A stretch of DNA of 64,000 nucleotides, from NCBI GenBank assembly GCA_946406115.1, contig OX291545.1, forward strand, positions 28,701,153-28,765,152. The letters are read 5' to 3'. Position 1 is the stretch's first letter. Every line of letters begins with the position of its first letter. This document shows positions 1 through 11,088 of this stretch, piece after piece. The notes beneath the pieces are model-generated. The model was not told the DNA's origin, searched no databases, and saw only the letters and a program-made list of their open reading frames with translations. The position numbers and the translations under genes were made by a program. Source of the stretch: Apoda limacodes. Its lineage: Eukaryota > Arthropoda > Insecta > Lepidoptera > Limacodidae.

Positions 1-1502
1 ACGAAACACATAAATAAGGATAGGATAGGATAGGATATAAGGATTAAAATGTAAACATTTTTAAATAAGGATTTTTTGATAAATAAAGTCGTATTGACAC
101 AATAGGGTAGCTCTAAAACGATACGTAAAATAATAAGTTAGTAAGTTGTAAGGTTTGTGAATTATATGATAAATAAATAATAATAAGTTGTAACGTTGCA
201 AGTGACGAAAAATAAAGTCACAACAACTAGGATAGAAGTATGTCGTTGCAATGTGAGATAGAGTACATAAGGTTTGCTCAACTATGTACATTTTAAGTAA
301 GAAGGTTAAATAAATAGTAAGATATATAAGAAATAACGTAGAAATAACTTAAGGAAGCGCATGTATTTCGTAAATAATATCTCGTGTAAACTTAGTAACT
401 ATAGGTAATGTCAGTAAGGATTTAATATGTAGGATTGTCAAAAATAAAATATACGATGTAAATAGTTTAGGCGTAAATAACATGTAGTGTAAGATATGTA
501 CTCAAGCAGAGTTGAGTTAAATTCTTAATAATTCTTAATAATACGTAAATAGTTAAAATCTATCAGTGTAAAATTTGTATTTGTATTTGTAATTGTATGA
601 AAAGTAAGAGCGTGAATTTTTACAAAATAAGCAATACGTTGTGGATTACGCTCTTAACCTTTTGCTTAGTTCAACAAACTCCCGCGCACTTTGCCGTGGA
701 GCTACTAGGCCGGGCGTGAATTTTGAAATTATAAGCAATACGCTTGCGAGACGCCCTTTGCATTTTTTGGCTCTTAAAGCCACAGTTTGTGAGATATCTG
801 TATGAATTCTATTTCATAATGTTTGTAAAATTAATATCTATCTGTAGGAAGTAATTGTAATGTAGAGAAAATTCATTTTTATATTTTAAAATAACAAAAA
901 CATGTACCTCCATACAAACGAGTTGTAGACAAGGACAGCAAGAATTGTAAGAGTAGTCTAGCTATAGTTTACAACCGTAACGGTAATTTTATGGCCTGCC
1001 GCTTTGTTCGAAATTGTTTAAAACTCGAGCGATCCAGCGGTCATCGTCAGTTCGCAGTCGCAGTTCGCAGCAAGAAAGCAAGAAAGGAAGAACCAACAAT
1101 CAAGGAAGAAACTCTGCAAGAAAATAAGTGCTCAATTGAAGGTTCAAGAAAGAAACGCTGCTAGGAAAAAGGAAGAAACTCTGCTAGAAATTAAGTGTAA
1201 AATAAGTGCTCTAGTGTAAATAAATTCTTCACAAGAAGACTCAGCTTCACTTCGGCTATTTTATTTTGCGCTCAAGAAATCTTCGTGGTCAGCGGTTCAC
1301 AAGTGCGACACCCGGCTTCACCCGTCCGGCCCGCAATACGGTCGCCCACAACATACAGTCCACTAGAAACACGTCAGTGGCCTAGTCTAGTAGCTAGCTA
1401 CCGTACGGTTGTCTAATTTCTACGGCGCTTCGTTGTCGTAGCTTCGTTTTAGCAACCGAGGAAGCTAGCCTACGCCCGTCGCCGCTGTGCGTGTTCGTAA
1501 CA
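1..1502 (+). repeat. 5' LTR of the BEL/Pao element (first ~17 bases outside window)
   Basis: Positions 1-700 match 7158-7857, and 701-1502 match about 14073-14868. By comparison with the 3' copy, which begins at 7141, 17 bases are missing on the left and the full LTR is 1519 bases. It ends with TAACA, the inverse of the opening TGTTA. It carries a pentanucleotide GGATA run near its left end, several AATAAA-like words, two related stretches around 605-640 and 711-745, and duplicated purine-rich words between 1070 and 1220. It has an extra 8-base unit near 1075 that the 3' copy lacks. Confidence 0.93.
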
Positions 1503-1508
1503 ATTTTC

Positions 1509-1526
1509 TGGTCCTGTCGAGCCGGA
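1509..1526 (+). promoter_or_regulatory. primer-binding site (tRNA-Tyr-like)
   Basis: Six bases after the LTR end comes a stretch starting TGGTCCT and continuing to GAGCCGGAT. A TGG start is expected because tRNAs end in CCA. From memory it best fits the complement of the 3' end of insect tRNA-Tyr, with one additional base after TGGTCCT. The tRNA assignment is inference. Confidence 0.6.
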
Positions 1527-1550
1527 TTTGGGAAAAAAGAAGCCGTCAAC

Positions 1551-4500
1551 ATGCCGACCACAAGATCCGAGTCATCGCGTTCCAAGACGACCGAGTCAAC
1601 CCAGACGAAGATTACTGGAGAGAGCAGCGGTACATCGAGAGATTGGAGCCAGTGCACGCCGACCGAAACTAGTACTGACGTCACTAGTCAGTCTACGAAG
1701 ACAATAAGGACAGCCCCCCCCAGCACCAGTGCAGAAGAGTCCGGGGAGCTGAATATCGTAGCTGACACCAACAACGCAGTACCAGCCAGGCCTGCATTGC
1801 CACCACCCGCACCGCTGCCCAAAGAAAAGGGTACAACGAATGGTCAAGTCCAAAGGAGGAACCGTGACATCGACACGCAGTCCGTCCGCTCAAACAAGAG
1901 AAGACAAGCGGAGGCTCGTGCTAGAATGGAGCTGGCTCGTAAAGAAGTCGAGCTGGCTCAAGCCAAACTAAAGCTAGCAGAAGTGGAAGCCGAGTCCGAA
2001 GAAGAAGAAGAAATAGAGATCTTCGAAAGGACCCATGAAGTGGAGGAATGGCTTGTCCAAACTGAAGAGAGGCAAGACAAGCGAAGACATCATCACGAAA
2101 GGCCAGCTCCAACCAAAGAAAAGAAGAGCGACATCCAAGAGCTGGCCCAAGCTATCGCTAAGCTCACCGAAAAGGCTCGAGACACAGCAGCAGCATCCAG
2201 ATTCACCGAACTTCCATACTTCAATGGCAATTGTGAAGAATGGCTGGCTTTTAGAAGGTCATTTGAGGATACAGCTCCATCCTTGTCCAACGTGCAGAAT
2301 CTGGCACGTTTACGAAGGGCAGTCCAAGGAAAGGCAAGGGAAGCTGTACAAAGCCTGCTATTCACCGCCGAAGATCCGAAGGAAGTTATGACGGGACTGG
2401 AAGCAAGATTCGGAAGACCTGGAGCCCTGGCCTTAGCTGAGCTAGAGAAGATGAAGAGTCTACCAAGGGTCAATGAAAACCCAAGCGACATCTGCCAGTT
2501 TGCAAGCCGGGTCCGAAATGCAGTAGCAAGCATCAAAGCACTGAAGAAGAGTCAATACCTCAGCTCTCCTGAAACATTGAAGAGCCTAACTGAAAAGATG
2601 CCGTCTTCTATGAAGTTCCGTTGGTTTGCGTACCATCGAGAAAGAAGGGATGAAGAGATGCCTGAGCTCATCCTACTGGACGCATTCCTCGGACTAGAAG
2701 CCGACATCTGTGGGGACTTTTCTCCACCTGAAGAGCTGAGGAGGACTTACAAGGCGGTTCCACCACAACCAAGGAAGCCCTGGGAACCCACAAGCGTACC
2801 GAAGAGAAATTGGGAACCAGAGCACAAACCAATAAACAACGTACGGGAGCCGCCTCAAGAAAGAAAGAAAATTGCCTGTACGGGATGCGAAGGCGATCAT
2901 TACTTGCTTGACTGCAAAACTTTTAAAGAGGCTGACCTGAATGGAAAATGGGACATAGCGAAGAAAACAAGGACATGCTTCAAATGCCTACGCTTCCGGC
3001 ACTCAAGACTGAATTGCAAAGCGCCGGTATGCAAGAAGTGCGGCAGATGGCATCACACGTCCCTCCATTCAGAGAAGCCGCCAAACAGAGCAGAAGCACC
3101 AGGCACCAGTCAGTGTTACCAACTGGGCCAGCAAGAAGGAGAAGAAGCTGAAGAAAAAATCGCTTCAATCCATACAACAATAAGTAACGAAAAGGTCTAC
3201 TTAAAAATAATGCCAGTAGACGTATATGGACCGAAGGGGCATGCCAGGGTCTTGGCGCTTCTGGACGAGGGCTCAACGGTGTCACTATTGGACTCAAAGG
3301 TTGCTGAACAAATCGGAGTCAATGGGAAGAAAGAGACCCTGACAATAGAAATCGTTGGCGGAAAAATAATTAAGAAAAATAGCTCCGAACGTCTGAAAAT
3401 TAAAATTAAAGGGGCCTACAGAAGAGACAAGAGAGCAATAGAGCTCCGAACAATGGAGGACCTTAAGCTGTCGCAACAGAAGGTGGCAATAGAGGACATC
3501 CGTAACTGCCAGCATTTAAGCGCCATTAAAGATCAGCTGGTCTACGATAAAGAAGAGCCCAAGCTTCTAATCGGGCAAGACAACTGGGGACTCGTAGTGA
3601 CAAGAAGATTGAAGAAGGGAAAGAAGACTGAGCCCGTAGCCTCACTCACCAGTCTCGGGTGGGTGCTACATGGCTGTGACGCTGCTTCAACAGTAGCAGT
3701 GCATTTTGTCAACCACTGTCGCATCTCGAACGAAGAGGAGATCAATGAGATCGTTCGAGACTTCTTCAAATTGGAGTCCCTGGGGATCGAAGCCAAGCTG
3801 CCGAGCCATGACAGCGACAGAAGAGCCCTGGAAGTCCTGGAGAAGACAACAAAGAAATTGCCTGATGGGCAATACGAAACTGGGCTTCTGTGGAAGAAAG
3901 AAGATGAAGTTCTTCCAAACAACTGCAAGCAAGCCTTCAGGAGATTGGAAATTGTTGAAAAGAAGCTGGATCAAAACCAAGAGCTAAAAAAGGAATATGA
4001 GATCCAAATGACCAATCTCCTCGCAAAGGGGTACGCAGAGAAGGCACCGTGTAACGGCACTGATGGAAGAACATTCTATCTTCCACACTTTGCTGTCGAA
4101 CACCCAGTAAAAAAAAAGCCCAGAATCGTCGTCGATGCAGCAGCCAAGTTCCAGGGAAAGAGCTTAAATGATGCTCTTCTGCCCGGTCCAGATCTACTCC
4201 AATCACTGTTTGGAGTATTGCTGCGCTTCAGAGAGGGGCCAATTGCAATAATGGCCGACATACAAGACATGTTCCTCCGCATTAAAATTAGACAAGAAGA
4301 CAGGGACAGTCTGAGGTTCCTTTGGCGCGGAAAAGGAAGAAAAGAGAAGCCAGAGGAATTTAGAATGACTTCTGTAATTTTTGGTGCTGCCTCATCACCA
4401 GCCACGGCAATCTACGTAATGAACAAGAATGCTGAAGAGTACCAGGAGACCCGCCCAGCAGCAGTTAAGGCGATAAAAGAGAATCATTACCCATGTAAAA

Positions 4501-4688
4501 CCATTCAAAGCTTCCAGTCTGTTGAGGAAGCAAGAAGAGTATCAGCAGAAGTTAAGGATATCCATGAGCGGGCGAGTTTCCACTTGAAGGGATGGGCAAG
4601 CAATAACCCGGAAGTGCTCAAGGGTTTCCGAGAGAAAAATGAAAGCGCCAACCTTGAGCTTACCAAAGAAGAAAGACACTGGGCCTGA
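1551..4688 (+). CDS. BEL/Pao Gag - aspartic protease - reverse transcriptase frame (1045 aa, RT active site lost)
   Basis: The first ATG after the primer site is at 1551; the frame is also open a little upstream. Order along the protein: Ser/Thr-rich N-terminus; a charged probable coiled coil (about residues 115-185) with an acidic run; a DUF1759-like gag region (about 215-390); three Cys/His knuckles (nt 2870-3070); a DUF1758-type protease with the LLDEGST active-site loop (nt ~3256-3280); and an RT domain with motif A MADIQD near 4250 and a FGAASSP segment near 4380. After His-Tyr (4485-4490), where the family has its Tyr-X-Asp-Asp dyad, the sequence reads PCKTIQ, so the catalytic aspartates are missing although length and flanks are kept. 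The frame ends at TGA 4686-4688, where the rest of pol continues one frame over. It would act in cytoplasmic particles that copy the element RNA. This copy cannot make active RT. Confidence 0.9.
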   Translation: MPTTRSESSRSKTTESTQTKITGESSGTSRDWSQCTPTETSTDVTSQSTKTIRTAPPSTSAEESGELNIVADTNNAVPARPALPPPAPLPKEKGTTNGQVQRRNRDIDTQSVRSNKRRQAEARARMELARKEVELAQAKLKLAEVEAESEEEEEIEIFERTHEVEEWLVQTEERQDKRRHHHERPAPTKEKKSDIQELAQAIAKLTEKARDTAAASRFTELPYFNGNCEEWLAFRRSFEDTAPSLSNVQNLARLRRAVQGKAREAVQSLLFTAEDPKEVMTGLEARFGRPGALALAELEKMKSLPRVNENPSDICQFASRVRNAVASIKALKKSQYLSSPETLKSLTEKMPSSMKFRWFAYHRERRDEEMPELILLDAFLGLEADICGDFSPPEELRRTYKAVPPQPRKPWEPTSVPKRNWEPEHKPINNVREPPQERKKIACTGCEGDHYLLDCKTFKEADLNGKWDIAKKTRTCFKCLRFRHSRLNCKAPVCKKCGRWHHTSLHSEKPPNRAEAPGTSQCYQLGQQEGEEAEEKIASIHTTISNEKVYLKIMPVDVYGPKGHARVLALLDEGSTVSLLDSKVAEQIGVNGKKETLTIEIVGGKIIKKNSSERLKIKIKGAYRRDKRAIELRTMEDLKLSQQKVAIEDIRNCQHLSAIKDQLVYDKEEPKLLIGQDNWGLVVTRRLKKGKKTEPVASLTSLGWVLHGCDAASTVAVHFVNHCRISNEEEINEIVRDFFKLESLGIEAKLPSHDSDRRALEVLEKTTKKLPDGQYETGLLWKKEDEVLPNNCKQAFRRLEIVEKKLDQNQELKKEYEIQMTNLLAKGYAEKAPCNGTDGRTFYLPHFAVEHPVKKKPRIVVDAAAKFQGKSLNDALLPGPDLLQSLFGVLLRFREGPIAIMADIQDMFLRIKIRQEDRDSLRFLWRGKGRKEKPEEFRMTSVIFGAASSPATAIYVMNKNAEEYQETRPAAVKAIKENHYPCKTIQSFQSVEEARRVSAEVKDIHERASFHLKGWASNNPEVLKGFREKNESANLELTKEERHWA

Positions 4689-7174
4689 GGTGGCTCACAG
4701 AAGAAGATGCTTTAGCCTTTAACATTGGGCTACGTAATACGCCAACAGAAATATTAGATGGCAGAAGGGTTCCCACAAAAAGAGAAGTCACGAGCGCCGT
4801 GATGTCTACATTCGATCCCATGGGCTTCGCTACGCCAGTCCTGATCCAAGGGAAGAAGTTGATTCAAGAAATTTGGCGAACACAGATTGGCTGGGATGAG
4901 AAAATACAAGAAGGCCAACAAGAAGCCTGGCAAAGGTACATAAAGGAAGTCGCTACCTTGGACAAGTTGAGGATACCAAGGTGCATTTCGCCATGCCAAA
5001 GAGAAGGGCAGCTGCACACCTTCACAGACGCTAGCGAAGAGGCATACGCGGCGTCTGTATATTGGAGGACCAGAGGACCTGAGGGTGAAACACACGTCGT
5101 GCTGGTGGCTGGAAAGGCAAGGGTCTCGCCGACAAAACCAGTCTCAATCCCGAGGCTGGAGCTACAGGCGGCTTTATTGGGAAGCAGACTAGCAGCCACC
5201 GTGGAGAAAGAGCTCAACCTCATGGTCACTCAAAAGACGTACTGGACCGACTCAAGCACAGTACTTCAGTGGGTGCAAGCTGACCCAAGAAGATTCAAGA
5301 CGTTCGTGGCTCATCGATTGGCAGAAATAGAAGAACTAACAAAGCCACAGGAGTGGAGATGGGTTCCAACGAAGATGAATCCGGCTGATGACGCTACACG
5401 GAATACGCCTAGCGACTTCAATCACACCGCTAGGTGGTTCCAGGGCCCAGAATTCCTAAGGCGAGGCGAAGAAGAGTGGCCCGCCAAAAAGTTTGGTTTG
5501 GCCAAGAGTGAAGACCTGGAAGAGAAGGCAAGTCACAAGGTCACCACCATTAAGGCAGTAGAAAAGGAAACACCAGACTTAGAAAGATTCTCGAACTGGA
5601 GGAAACTGGTTAACACCATGGCAAGGGTGTTCCAGTTTATCGATGTCCTGAAAAAGAAAGTCGAGAGGGTCAACACAGCGCGAGACAAGGACGTCACATG
5701 GAAGCCGCACAATAAAAATAAGAAGAAAGCACAAGCCAAGCCGGTGATTGAAAGAAAGAAGGAACACAATTTTATAAAAATTGAAGAGGCTTTCCAAAAA
5801 AAGGCAGAAGAATATTTAATTAAAAGAAGCCAAAGTGAAAGCTTTACAAAGGAAATGAAATGCTTAAAAGAAAACAAGCCATTGGAAAACGCAAGCCGCC
5901 TACGAAAAATCGACGTTTATCTAGGCAGCAACGAAAAGATAAAACTGCGCAGTCGAACAAGAAAGTTCACGTTTAAAAACGCAGTAAATAACCCACCCGT
6001 AATAGATGGGAAACATAAGATAGTACAACTGATAATTCAGTACTATCACAGAAGGTTTTTACACGGTAACACTGCAACCGTAATGAATGAGCTGCGGCAG
6101 AAGTATTGGATTTTGGGCCTAAGGACAGCGGTAAAAGCAGTCATTTACCAATGTCAATGGTGCAAAGTCAGGAAAGGTTCGCCGCAGATCCCGCCCACTG
6201 GAGACCTGCCCGGGGAAAGGCTACAACATCACGCGTATCCTTTCTCCAATGCAGCCGTGGACTACTTCGGGCCAATGCAGGTCACCATCGGCAGGAGAAC
6301 AGAGAAGCGCTGGGGAGCGCTCTTCACCTGCCTAACGACAAGGGCAGTACATTTAGAGCTAGTGCCATCACTAAGCACTAGCTCCATGATCATGGCGCTG
6401 CGAAGAATGGCAGCGAGAAGAGGAATGCCAAAGGTCATCTTCAGCGACAACGGGACAAACTTCGTCGGAGCCAACCGAGAATTGGAAGAAGCAGCCCTAG
6501 AGAAAGGTATAAGGTGGAAGTTCATACCACCAGGAAGTCCAAATATGGGGGGCGCATGGGAAAGGATGGTACGCTCCGTGAAGACGTCGCTGGCCGCAGT
6601 ACTGCACGAAAGAAGTCCGCCAGAAGAGGTACTGCACACACTGATGACAGAGGTGGAACACGTCGTCAACTCGCGTCCGCTCACCGAACTCAGCATGGAG
6701 CCGGACGATGAAGAAAGTCTGACGCCTAACCACTTTCTGATTGGAAGGTCCTGTGGAATGATGGCACCTGGCGAGTTCACCGATCACGAACTAGTCGGAA
6801 AAGCCAGTTGGAGGACTGCACAGCGACTCACCGATCACTTCTGGAGAAGGTGGATCAAGGAGTACCTGCCGACGCTGATGCCGAGAAAGATCAGCGGAAG
6901 GACTACGAGCGACCCAGAGGAAGGCGACGTGGTACTCATCGTGGATGCAAACCTGCCACGAAACTCATGGCCACGTGGCAAGGTGCTGAAGGCGTACCCA
7001 GGACCAGACGGAAGAGTGAGGATCCTGGACATCCAGACGAATGGAGGAGTGCTGCGCCGCCCGAGTCGCCGTGTCGTCGTGTTGGTTCCAGCTACATCGT
7101 CGCCGCAACAGGATGGAGTGCTTCGCACTGCGGGGGAGAATGTTAGCGACGGACCACACGAAACACATAAATAA
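4677..7174 (+). CDS. BEL/Pao RNase H - integrase frame (pol C-terminal part)
   Basis: The frame continues pol after a -1 type shift around 4670-4680; the first in-frame Met is at 4799, but homology to pol begins immediately after the shift. Visible parts: a connection region; RNase H with FTDAS (~5020), PRLELQ (~5150), WTDSS (~5243) and PADDATR (~5383); an H2C2 zinc-binding segment (HRRFLHGN ~6050, CQWC ~6152); an integrase DDE core with VDYFGP (~6255), SDNGTNF (~6443) and GGAWERM (~6550); and a DUF5641-like C-terminus (~6810-7080). The stop at 7172-7174 lies 34 bases inside the 3' LTR. RNase H removes template RNA and integrase inserts the DNA copy into the chromosome. All three integrase acidic residues are present, so this half looks intact. 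The product would normally be made as part of one polyprotein; no start signal of its own is seen. Confidence 0.9.
7131..7140 (+). other. polypurine tract of the BEL/Pao element
   Basis: A purine run (GGGGGAGAA) directly precedes the TGTTA start of the 3' LTR, which is the usual place for the plus-strand primer. It also codes for part of the pol C-terminus. Confidence 0.7.
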
Positions 7175-7862
7175 GGATAGGATAGGATAGGATATAAGGA
7201 TTAAAATGTAAACATTTTTAAATAAGGATTTTTTGATAAATAAAGTCGTATTGACACAATAGGGTAGCTCTAAAACGATACGTAAAATAATAAGTTAGTA
7301 AGTTGTAAGGTTTGTGAATTATATGATAAATAAATAATAATAAGTTGTAACGTTGCAAGTGACGAAAAATAAAGTCACAACAACTAGGATAGAAGTATGT
7401 CGTTGCAATGTGAGATAGAGTACATAAGGTTTGCTCAACTATGTACATTTTAAGTAAGAAGGTTAAATAAATAGTAAGATATATAAGAAATAACGTAGAA
7501 ATAACTTAAGGAAGCGCATGTATTTCGTAAATAATATCTCGTGTAAACTTAGTAACTATAGGTAATGTCAGTAAGGATTTAATATGTAGGATTGTCAAAA
7601 ATAAAATATACGATGTAAATAGTTTAGGCGTAAATAACATGTAGTGTAAGATATGTACTCAAGCAGAGTTGAGTTAAATTCTTAATAATTCTTAATAATA
7701 CGTAAATAGTTAAAATCTATCAGTGTAAAATTTGTATTTGTATTTGTAATTGTATGAAAAGTAAGATCGTGAATTTTTACAAAATAAGCAATACGTTGTG
7801 GATTACGCTCTTAACCTTTTGCTTAGTTCAACAAACTCCCGCGCACTTTGCCGTGGAGCTAC
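7141..7862 (+). repeat. 3' LTR of BEL/Pao element, left part
   Basis: This piece matches 1-705 of the 5' LTR with a single substitution noticed (T at about 7767 against G at about 608). It ends at the 9-base word TGGAGCTAC (7854-7862), where a LINE inserted. Left plus right pieces (722 + 789) give 1511 bases, exactly 8 fewer than the 5' LTR, which agrees with the 8-base unit missing near 14440. Confidence 0.95.
7854..7862. repeat. target site duplication, copy 1 of 3
   Basis: TGGAGCTAC is present here, at 13500-13508 and at 14071-14079, and once at the matching place in the uninterrupted 5' LTR (about 697-705). The three copies bracket two LINE insertions. Confidence 0.9.
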
Positions 7863-8337
7863 GTGGGTCTCTTCTCTATCACCCTACTGGGTGTTGAGGT
7901 GCGGGTGTCGGGGGAGGGGAATTTACCTCCCACCATGACCCGGGCAGAAGCTCAGGGGTGCTGAACACCCCCGGTGAAATTTGAAAAGGCGGCCTACTTA
8001 TCAGGCCCCTTTGTGGCTAATATATTATCGCCATAAGCGATATAGAAAATAGAAAAAATAAAATAAAATACGAGAGTAGACGCCAGAAAAGAAAACAAAA
8101 ATAGAAGCAAAATAAAACAAAAGTAAAAATAAAGCAAAACAAAAGAGCGAAATTAAAATAAAATAAAAATGAAGCAAAAACAAAACAAAAACGAAAATAA
8201 AAATAAAAATAAAATAAAAATAAAAGCGAAATAAAAACAGAAATAAAAGCAAAAATAAAATAGAGGCGAGAAGGGCAATAAGAATGGAATGGAATGAAGG
8301 GAGGAGGGTAAGGAGGTAGGAGGATGAATAAGTAAAC
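7863..8337 (-). other. LINE 3' UTR, pyrimidine-rich
   Basis: On the element's sense strand this is about 475 bases with a long T-rich stretch (8045-8270, which reads AAAATAAAA-like on +) followed by a GC-rich terminal ~140 bases. The same organisation is seen in the truncated copy at 13509-14070 with scattered differences. Long frames here on either strand are low-complexity artefacts. Confidence 0.8.
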
Positions 8338-11088
8338 TTATTCACCCACAGGAATGAGCTCTCGGGGGAGAGCCCTGCCTTCCGGCGGGCGGGCGTGTAG
8401 GGGTGCTATGCCCCTTAAGTGTACGTGGTGGCTGTTGTCAGCGCGGGTGAATAAACGTTTCGACAAACCAGATATGAACTCTGCGAGTGGCTCGGTTTTG
8501 GTGTCTCTAGCGATGGTGGAGTTGCGGACGTAGCGTCCCGCGCCGGTGATTAATCTCAGCGACTTATTTTGGACAACCTGGAGCTTACGTTTGTTGGTAG
8601 AAGATAGAAGACCGTACCAAGCAGGGGCTGCGTAGGTCAGTCTCGACCGTATGTACAACTTGTACAGGCGAATTTTGGTTCTGAGTGGCAAGTCAGAGGA
8701 AAGCACCGGTCTAAGGCACGCCCGTGACGCGACCGCGCCTGCTGACACATGGTCTAGCATTTTGCGCATGCGTAATGGGCGGTCTATAATACAACCTAGG
8801 TACTTTACGCTGGGTTGCCACTCAATGACTTGACCTCGAAACACAAGTTTCGGTGGGAGAAACTTTTGCAGGCCGGTCAATAGTGCTGATGTCTTGCTGG
8901 CATTAACGGCTATTCTCCACTTGTCCAGCCAGCCAGGCAAAGTGTCCAATAGTCGCTGCATTTTTTTGGCTGCTAAACTAGCTTTGCGGGAGGAGGACAT
9001 ATAGGCGCTGTCGTCCGCGTAAAGGGCTAGGATGACGTCTTCAACACCTTCAGCTAGACCGGAGTCACTGAGAGTGGGGATGTCGTTAGTGTATAACGCG
9101 TATAACAGTGGCGATAGGCAGCTACCTTGAGGTACCCCTGCTCTAATGGGTTTACATGCTGACTGGTTGTTCTCGACCGAGACATAGAAGCTTTGTTTGT
9201 CCAGAAACGAGGCTATTACTCGCCCGAGCATCGGAGGGATGTCCGTCTATAACAGCTTGTGTATTAAGCCTTCGTGCCAAACTCGATCGAAAGCCTTCTC
9301 CATATCGAGAAAGACTCCGACAGTGCGCCTGCCCTTGTTTAGCTCGAAGGCCATGTGATGGAGCACTCGTACAAGCTGAAGAGTGGTACTGTGGCTGTCT
9401 CTAAAACCAAACTGTTCAGGCCTAAGCTGGATATGCGGGGATATCCTAAGTAAAAGTAGGCGTTCGAACAACTTGGCTAAGTTGGACAGCAGTGTAATCG
9501 GTCGGTAATGTTCTGGGCGATGACGATCTTTCCCTGGTTTCGGGAGAACAATGATTTTGCCGATCTTCCACGGAGATGGGAAATGTCCAGTGCGCAATAT
9601 CCCATTAAAGATACGGGTGAGTGCCACCAGACCCTTCCTAGGCAGCATAATAATCGCTGTGTTTGGAATCTCGTCGGGACCGGGTGATTTGCGCTTGTTA
9701 AGTTTAGAGGCCTCCTTCCTGACCTCTTTAGGCGAAATAAAATAATCACCTCTTAGTGGTGGGGCTGGGGCCGCGAGAAACTGCTCTACGCGTTCTGTAA
9801 CTCCTAATGTGTGGTCGGGGACGATAATGGGGTTCGGCCTAAATTGGTCCTCGAAATGTTCCGCAAAAAGTTCCGCGCGGTCCGCTGCGTGGTAGTGGCG
9901 AATGCCACCGGAATCTATGAGAGGGCAAATTGGGGCGGGGGTTTTGGTTATTTGTCGGGCCAAGCGATACAGTGCCGTGTCATCCTCACTGGCTTTAAAA
10001 ATCACTTGGTCCCACGAATGCTGCCTGTAGTTGGCGATTTCTGACCGCAGTTCTGCGCTGAACCTGTTAAGGTCCCTCTTAGCAACTGGGCAGCGAGTTT
10101 GACACCAGTGCTTACGAAGGGCCCTTTTTTCCCTAATTTTTGCGCGGAGGTGCGCCGGTAAAAGTTTTTTACCAGAAACTGTGGCTGAGATACTGGTGGA
10201 CTCCCTTAGGGCCTGTGCAATGGCAGTTGTAAAAGTACTAACTGCCTCTTCGACCTCTAAGGGAGTAGAAATGCCACCAGCCGGGAGTTTATAGTCCAGC
10301 ATGGCGCGGTGGAAAGTGGCCCAGTCTGTTATTCTGCGGGGGTTGGGGAGCGGTTTACCAGTTGCGGACACTCCAAGGACCAATAAGATTGGCAGATGCT
10401 GAGTGTCAGTGTCGTGGAGGACCTCTAACGACATTGACCAGCTAATATTGTGGGCTAATGCGATGTCCAATACGTCCGGCGCGTGATTGTCAGTAGAGGG
10501 GTAATGCGTTGGTGATCCTGGACCGATGACTAAATAGTTTTTGCTCTCAGCATCTGCTTTTAGTTCACGACCCGATTTGGATGAAATTCGTGAACCCCAG
10601 TGTTGATGTTTGGTATTGAGGTCACCTAAGATAAGTGTGGGGGTGGCATCGCAAAAGATATTGTCGATGTCGCTTGGAACGAAGGGGGTTGATGGTGGCT
10701 TATATGCGGCGAAGACTTTAAGCTCCGCATTGCCGACCTTTAGTTTTACACCTATAGACCGAATGTATGTAAAAAGGGGAAGGGGTAATAATTCGTGAAT
10801 AAGGTCACGTCTAATTAATACAGCCGTACCCCTGAAGGCCATATTAGCGGGAGAAATTTCGTCTCGCCTATAGGTGAAGAAATTTGGAATGCGGAGCTCG
10901 TTCTCACCTCGGAGTTTCGTTTCGCCCAGTAACACAATGTGAACATCGTGTTCCTGGACTAACGTTCTGAGGGCGGCTGTCTTGCCAGTTATGCCCCCAG
11001 GGTTCCAGTACACAATTCTCAATTTAAGGCCCCGATGAGGCCCCATTAAATTCCCACGTGAGAATTGTGGTGAGTTGTGCCAATCCAT
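8338..11088 (-). pseudogene. LINE ORF2: AP-endonuclease and reverse transcriptase, one premature stop
   Basis: The frame starts with ATG at 11088 and would run 916 codons to 8338. A TAG at 9247-9249 divides it into 613- and 297-residue parts in the same frame. The N-terminal half is an AP-endonuclease with WNPGGI, GETKL, LILGDLNTKH and DTQHLPI motifs, which nicks the target. The RT follows with SPGPDEIPN, HYRPITLLS, EQFGFR, FLDMEKAFDRVWH (motif A), AGVPQGSCLSP (motif B) and YADD (motif C, just past the stop). The C-terminal part is the usual Jockey extension. The start overlaps the shifted ORF1 end by 65 bases, so translation may be coupled in active relatives. All catalytic motifs are present; only the stop prevents a full product. 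The Jockey clade call is from domain appearance. Confidence 0.92.

Noticed and set aside
17..45. GGATA tandem words as telomere-like repeat
   Set aside because: Insect telomeres are usually TTAGG; this is a short run inside an LTR and is copied at 7174-7200.
1491..1550. Upstream non-ATG start for the BEL gag frame
   Set aside because: It would cross the LTR end and the primer-binding site; the ATG at 1551 is the natural start.
1487..1672. Short frame at the BEL gag start as a separate gene
   Set aside because: Overlaps the gag frame and has no family features; a frame shadow.
8025..8345. 106-codon hydrophobic frame on - in the LINE 3' UTR
   Set aside because: Low-complexity T-rich DNA reads as Phe/Leu; the same artefact occurs at 13631-13888.
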